Shown here one piece after another: positions 59,700 to 64,000 of a DNA stretch of 64,000 nt. Origin of the DNA: Impatiens glandulifera (lineage: Eukaryota > Streptophyta > Magnoliopsida > Ericales > Balsaminaceae). The stretch covers positions 31,989,751 to 32,053,750 of the forward strand of contig NC_061867.1 in assembly GCF_907164915.1 (NCBI RefSeq), given 5' to 3'. The translations under genes were made by a program, and so were the position numbers. Within the stretch, counting starts at the first letter, position 1, and the number at the start of each line of letters is the position of its first letter. The notes under the pieces were generated by a model, which saw only the letters and a list, made by a program, of their open reading frames with translations, had not been told where the DNA came from and did not search any database.

Positions 59700-62600
59700 A
59701 TAAATGCTCTTTTATTTAGAGGTAAGCTTATATGTCTTGCTCATGTCATTCCAATATCCTCTTTTGAAGCACTTAAGAAAAGTCTTATATTATGTACATA
59801 GCTTGTACAATTGTTGAACATGAAAAAGGTCATATAATGTTCATCATGTGAAATGAATAAACAGAAGAGAATTTTAAAATACTTAACAAAACGGGAAACT
59901 AGGCAAAATGTGGTGGCTACCAGATTTAATATCCCAAACAGAGTAGCCTAGTGGTTTTATATTTTATTTTCTTATATTTTTTTATGCCTGAATTGGTAGT
60001 CAAACAAAAGGGGCTTTAAAAATGGTCTAGTTATGGAAAATGGATATTGGGCAAAGAAATTGTTGTTGGACTTAGGTTTGTCATTTAAAAGAATTGATGT
60101 AAAAAGGGATTGGACAAGATCAAAAGAAGTATAATCTTGTATATTTGAAATTTATGGTTAATATCCATTCGTCCATTCCACAGGTGGATAATTTCAGTTT
60201 TCTTGAGTGAAAAGAGACATCAACTTGGTAAGATTCTAAACCTGAAAACTTTGATATATCAATATTAACTCATTTGGTTTGGTAATGACTTAGTCACTTG
60301 ATTATGTACCTTCAATATGGCTTTATTATAACAAGACAAATCAATCTTTTTGTGGAGAATATCTAATATTTAATCCCTTGAAAATATATCTAATTAATAT
60401 TCTCATCCTGGTATCATGTTAAAATTCTGAATATAATGTTATTTATTTTGTGATAAATTGCATATGTTTTATTTTTTTAATCTCATTGGTTGGTTAAGTA
60501 TTTTGATCTGAATAAAATAAGTTTAGTTTAATTGGAGTGACTTTTGTTCAATTTTGTAATCTGTCAGAATATTACACTTCAGGTTTCTCAAAAATATTTA
60601 TAAGATTTAAAAACGGTTTACATTCCTATTGAAGTAAGTTCATAGGATTCTGCTATTGTCATTATTCTGATCATTATCACCGATGCTTTTTACTTTATTT
60701 AGTTGGATGTATGATTTGTAGTGTAAAAGCATTAAAATTGTCAATATACTTTCCTGCCCGTATTATGACTTTTAAGTTAGAATTTGAATCCTCATTGATA
60801 TTATATAACTAGTTGAGTGAATTGCAAGTACTCTTGGATTGATTTTATAGCTATTGTGTTATTTATAAGTTAAGATAACTTATTTGTAGATAAGTTAAGA
60901 ATTTGCGTGTCCACATCACCGCTATAAAAAAAGGAGGTAGTTTGTATTATTGTATATATAGATAGCCTATCACTCAATGACCTGTTAAAAATATGTTCTC
61001 TTATAGTTAATATTCTTTAGATGTTGAGGAGTGCATTGAACCTTCCTCGTTGTTTTGGTTAGAATAGTGATTGTTGTGCCCCTCAACACCATCCTTGGAG
61101 CGGTGTTAATTTTCAATACAGCAGGACTGACAATAAATGGACGGGTCATTGATGGACTATAAGTTCTTGATCTTGTGTATAAAAGGTGATGTAATTTTTC
61201 TTCTTTCCTTGGACATCTTGGTACAGTCTCTCTTGTATCATCTAACCATCCTGATGTTCATAATTTTAGTAAAAAGAAAAACAAGAAAATATTATTATGA
61301 TTAATTACTTTAATCAAATGAAGTTATAAGAACAAAAGTTTGATTATTGTGATTTTGAATATAAAATTGGTTGTTTATTGTATTAATGAGATTTTGGATA
61401 AAGTTAATTAAAGAAGGCCATTATAGCTAAAATCGATTATTTATTGTTTAAAGAGGAAATGTCTGTTTTTATCTTTTCAGGAGCTGTGCATCTTCAATTG
61501 GTGTTATATCGATCTTTCATATCTCGTGAGTTTATTAGTTTTATAACAAGTTTAGATAATTGTCTTAGATAAATCACATATATGTTTCAGGTTTAAGTTT
61601 CTAAGGACTTGAAAGACTGACGGGCAGAACTTACAAATGCAATAGTTCTTTATTTCTTCCATAAGGTATTAAGTTGATTACTCTTTTATATTTCTTCTAT
61701 AAATTACTAGCTTATTTATGTGTGATAATTGACCAGGTATAAAAAACAGAGCCCTTTTATTTAAGAGGGAAGGTGTGATGTGAGGGAGATGAAGTTTTAA
61801 CAATGTAAGTTGATTGATGTGCAATTTTTTTTGTTGAAATCAAACTAGATTTTGTGGAGAAAAAGTTGTTGACACAAACAATCAAAGGTTTATTGACTAA
61901 TAATAATCATCATCATAGTTTTTAGGTAGTTTTTGTTTTATGTTTAATATGGATTGATTCTGAATTTTGATGAATAGAAAATAGGAAAGTGCAAAAGACT
62001 CCATTAATGTGGAGCAAGCTTTGAGCATGGGAACAAATAAGACCTTTCAAATCACTTATTTATTTATGTCATTATTCATGAAAAATTAGGGTTGTATCTT
62101 AATATTATTCAAAGATAAAATTACTTTTAAAAATTTTGAAACATTTTTAATTGTATCTAATATGTCCATTTATTGTAATTGCACAGAATGACGTTGATTC
62201 AAATTCTTTGTGAAAACTTAAGGTAATAATATTCTTTCTCTATTCTATATAACATTATTTATGTCAGTATTATAAGTTATTGTGTAAATTTGGATAGGAC
62301 TTGAGCTATACATGTCAAAGAACAACACCAATGTAAGTATTTATCTTTTGTTTGAATTTGTTGTGATGAAGGTATTTATTGAGTCTTATCTGTTAATTTA
62401 TTTTTGTTTAGTAATGTCTCTAGATAATTGGAATTTCATATCCTGTTATGTGATATCAATTAAAGATATTATTAAAATTTATCATAATTTTTTATTAGAA
62501 TAAAGAACTAATTAACTATTATTTGTTATGGTAAGTAACTAATAGAAAATTATTTAAGTTAGTAGATTGATTAAATTATGGTATTTACTAAAATTTTATT

Positions 62601-62950
62601 TCATTCTCCATTTAAACATTTTAGGCATGAAAGCTTTTTTATATTTGTTCTAGACTCTTAACTAACATTATCTGAAAATTTATTTGATATATTACAGGTA
62701 TAGATGTGAAGAAAAATATGAAGTTACCCTATTGAGGTGTACTATGTATGAATAGTTTATAGTTTAGTATGTAATTGGACAATTTGTTTGTGATGAATTC
62801 ATAAATATTTATTATTTTGATTTGTTAATTTCATTGTTGGAAACAATTAATTATAGTATTATAAATGGAATAAATTTTTATAATATATTTTTTTTATTTT
62901 TAAAAAGAATTAAATTTTGACAACAAAAGAAAAATAGAATTAAAAATAAT
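59700..62950. other. CACTA interior without recognised gene
   Basis: AT-rich, intron-like. A stretch at 61065-61140 reads VIVVPLNTILGAVLIFNTAG with stops nearby and may be part of another captured gene, but the family is not recognised. Short ORFs such as 62312-62503 lack support. Confidence 0.5.
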
Positions 62951-62959
62951 AAATTGGGA

Positions 62960-63161
62960 AATGACACATTTAGCGACGGTCTTTTATTCCTGTTGCAAAT
63001 TTTAGCCACGGTATTTGAATTGTGTCGCTAAAAAATGGCTACGGAAGCAATAGCGTCGCTTGGCAACGGGTGTGAAAACTGTCGCTATTGATATTTAGCG
63101 ACAGTAAATTTATCAATAGCTACAGTAATTCCCGTCGTTACTGATCTGTTTTACACTAGTG
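62960..63161. repeat. CACTA right subterminal repeat region
   Basis: At least seven copies, in both orientations, of TAGCGACGG-like words (ttagcgacggtc, tgtcgctaaaaa, gtcgctattg, tttagcgacagta). Such sites bind the CACTA-encoded DNA-binding protein in known systems. Confidence 0.75.
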
Positions 63162-63599
63162 TATTGAATATTTCTAATACGAACCAAATTCGATTTTTTT
63201 TCTTTTATCGTCAAATATTGAATTCGAAATATATTAATTCAAAACAAAATTTTAATTAAGATGTTGAATGACAAAGATAGATGTTGAACGACATAGATAA
63301 ATTTTGAATTCAAAATAGGTGTTGAACGACTGAAATAGATCAAGACTTAAGGGTCTTGACAAAGAATAAGCTCTAGAGATAATGGTATTAGATAGATCGA
63401 AAGCTCCAGAGATAACAGTATTGAATAGATCGAAAGCTCCAAAGGGAAAAAATGACGAGATTAGATCAATAGTCTCATTTTTTAGGTGGATGGTTGGACG
63501 GGAGGTGAGCAGCTGAAGACTCTTTTATATGAGAATATAGATGAAAGCGGGAGGTGGGCTGAAGAATTAGGTTAAGAGAATAAAGATGATGAAGGGAGG

Positions 63600-64000
63600 T
63601 TAGGGAATATGATTAACAATGTATAATTAAAAGCGGTGCCTACTGTCTATAGAGTTAAATATCTATAAATATATAATTGTATATTTACTTTGATTAATTG
63701 TAAATAGAAAGAAAATATATATTCTTATTAGTAAGATGAGATTATACCTTTAAGATGGGTACGTTCAACATTCAGCTTTAGGATACATTTTGGTAAATAG
63801 TTTAAATATGTTATTTATACATTTTCAATGTAATTTATATTTATTTGTTTTCATTATATTAGGACAATAACTTTGAAATTGGTATTATGTTGAGTATGTC
63901 ATTTTTGGATGGAGAAAGGATTGATATTTTATTATAATAAAATATAGTTTAATTTGTATGTGATATATATGTATTTTTGTCATCAAAGGCAACTCTTAAT
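63600..64000. other. No feature recognised
   Basis: Sequence after the outer end of the right arm. AT-rich, with no ORF of note and no match inside the window. Confidence 0.6.

Larger units (their letters stand above)
58253..63161 (+). mobile_element. Non-autonomous CACTA (En/Spm-type) transposon, 4909 bp
   Basis: Left end CACTAGTAAAAACTAAATC; right end, in reverse, CACTAGTGTAAAACAGATC. It is flanked by a 3-bp duplication tat (58250-58252 and 63162-63164). The empty site is present in the left arm (about 5605) and at 30825, with a single tat. Both ends carry GTCGCTA/TAGCGACGG subterminal repeats, typical of the superfamily. No TNP2-type transposase ORF was seen, so movement would need help from another element. 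It carries a piece of an AP2 gene (59096-59327). Orientation is given by that cargo. Confidence 0.93.
37778..63599 (-). repeat. Right arm of the giant inverted repeat (about 25.8 kb)
   Basis: Reverse complement of 5182-22145, in unbroken order. It is longer because of a CACTA element (58253-63161), a solo LTR (39520-41586), a 1791-bp tandem duplication (47264-50845) and the about 0.95 kb lost from the left arm. Subtracting these gives about 16 kb, as for the left arm without its hAT element. The pairing stops at 37778 on the inside and about 63599 on the outside. Confidence 0.9.

Noticed and set aside
5182..63599. Inverted repeat as a pure assembly artefact
   Set aside because: The arms differ by about one base in ten and carry different insertions with clean target duplications, which a misjoin of one sequence would not produce; the gap near 22280 still leaves the spacer order to be confirmed.

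Overview
This window is AT-rich, repeat-dense plant nuclear DNA, most likely from a eudicot. The evidence is Ty1/copia retrotransposons primed by initiator tRNA-Met, plant L1-type LINE pieces with the DUF4283-type ORF1, hAT and CACTA DNA transposons, a tRNA-derived SINE, and type I (M-alpha, AGL61/AGL62-like) MADS-box genes. The species cannot be told from the sequence. Only one ORF looks like an intact host gene: the MADS-box ORF at 36379-36900. Almost everything else is mobile-element sequence in varying decay.

The dominant structure is a very large inverted repeat. The left arm (about 5182-22145) reappears in reverse complement and collinear order as the right arm (about 37778-63599), around a spacer of about 15.6 kb that holds the MADS ORF and a 500-N assembly gap. 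Without later insertions each arm is about 16 kb. The size difference is explained by arm-specific events. The left arm gained a 930-bp hAT element (14001-14930, 8-bp target duplication), gained a 70-bp tandem duplication and lost about 0.95 kb near 15643. The right arm gained a 4.9-kb CACTA element (58253-63161, 3-bp target duplication), a 2.07-kb solo LTR (39520-41586, 5-bp target duplication) and a 1791-bp tandem duplication (47264-50845). In each insertion case the other arm supplies the empty site, so element ends and target duplications can be read from this window alone. Both arms share a copia remnant, LINE tails and a MADS pseudogene with the same 7-bp frameshifting insertion, so these predate the duplication.

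Layout: 1-3375, 5' part of a minus-strand copia element (LTR, PBS, gag, start of protease); 3455-3674, SINE; 3780-4840, LINE remnant; 5182-22145, left arm; 22146-24275, LTR fragment, gap and a CACTA-type end; 25310-29218, truncated LTR-like repeat and a SIRE-like copia 5' end with a 2.4-kb LTR full of CGTCTAA repeats; 29217-31266, long-TIR element with a nested repeat and a tRNA-Gly-like sequence; 31900-34020, LINE ORF1 on the minus strand; 34066-37620, MADS ORF and its duplicated flanks; 37778-63599, right arm; 63600-64000, unassigned.

The most notable objects are the inverted duplication around a type I MADS gene with MADS pseudogenes in both arms, the CACTA element carrying an exon-intron-exon piece of an AP2/WRINKLED-type gene, and long LTRs of two divergent copies that both carry hairpin-prone TTAGACG/CGTCTAA arrays. 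Identities and boundaries were judged by eye, not by alignment software.
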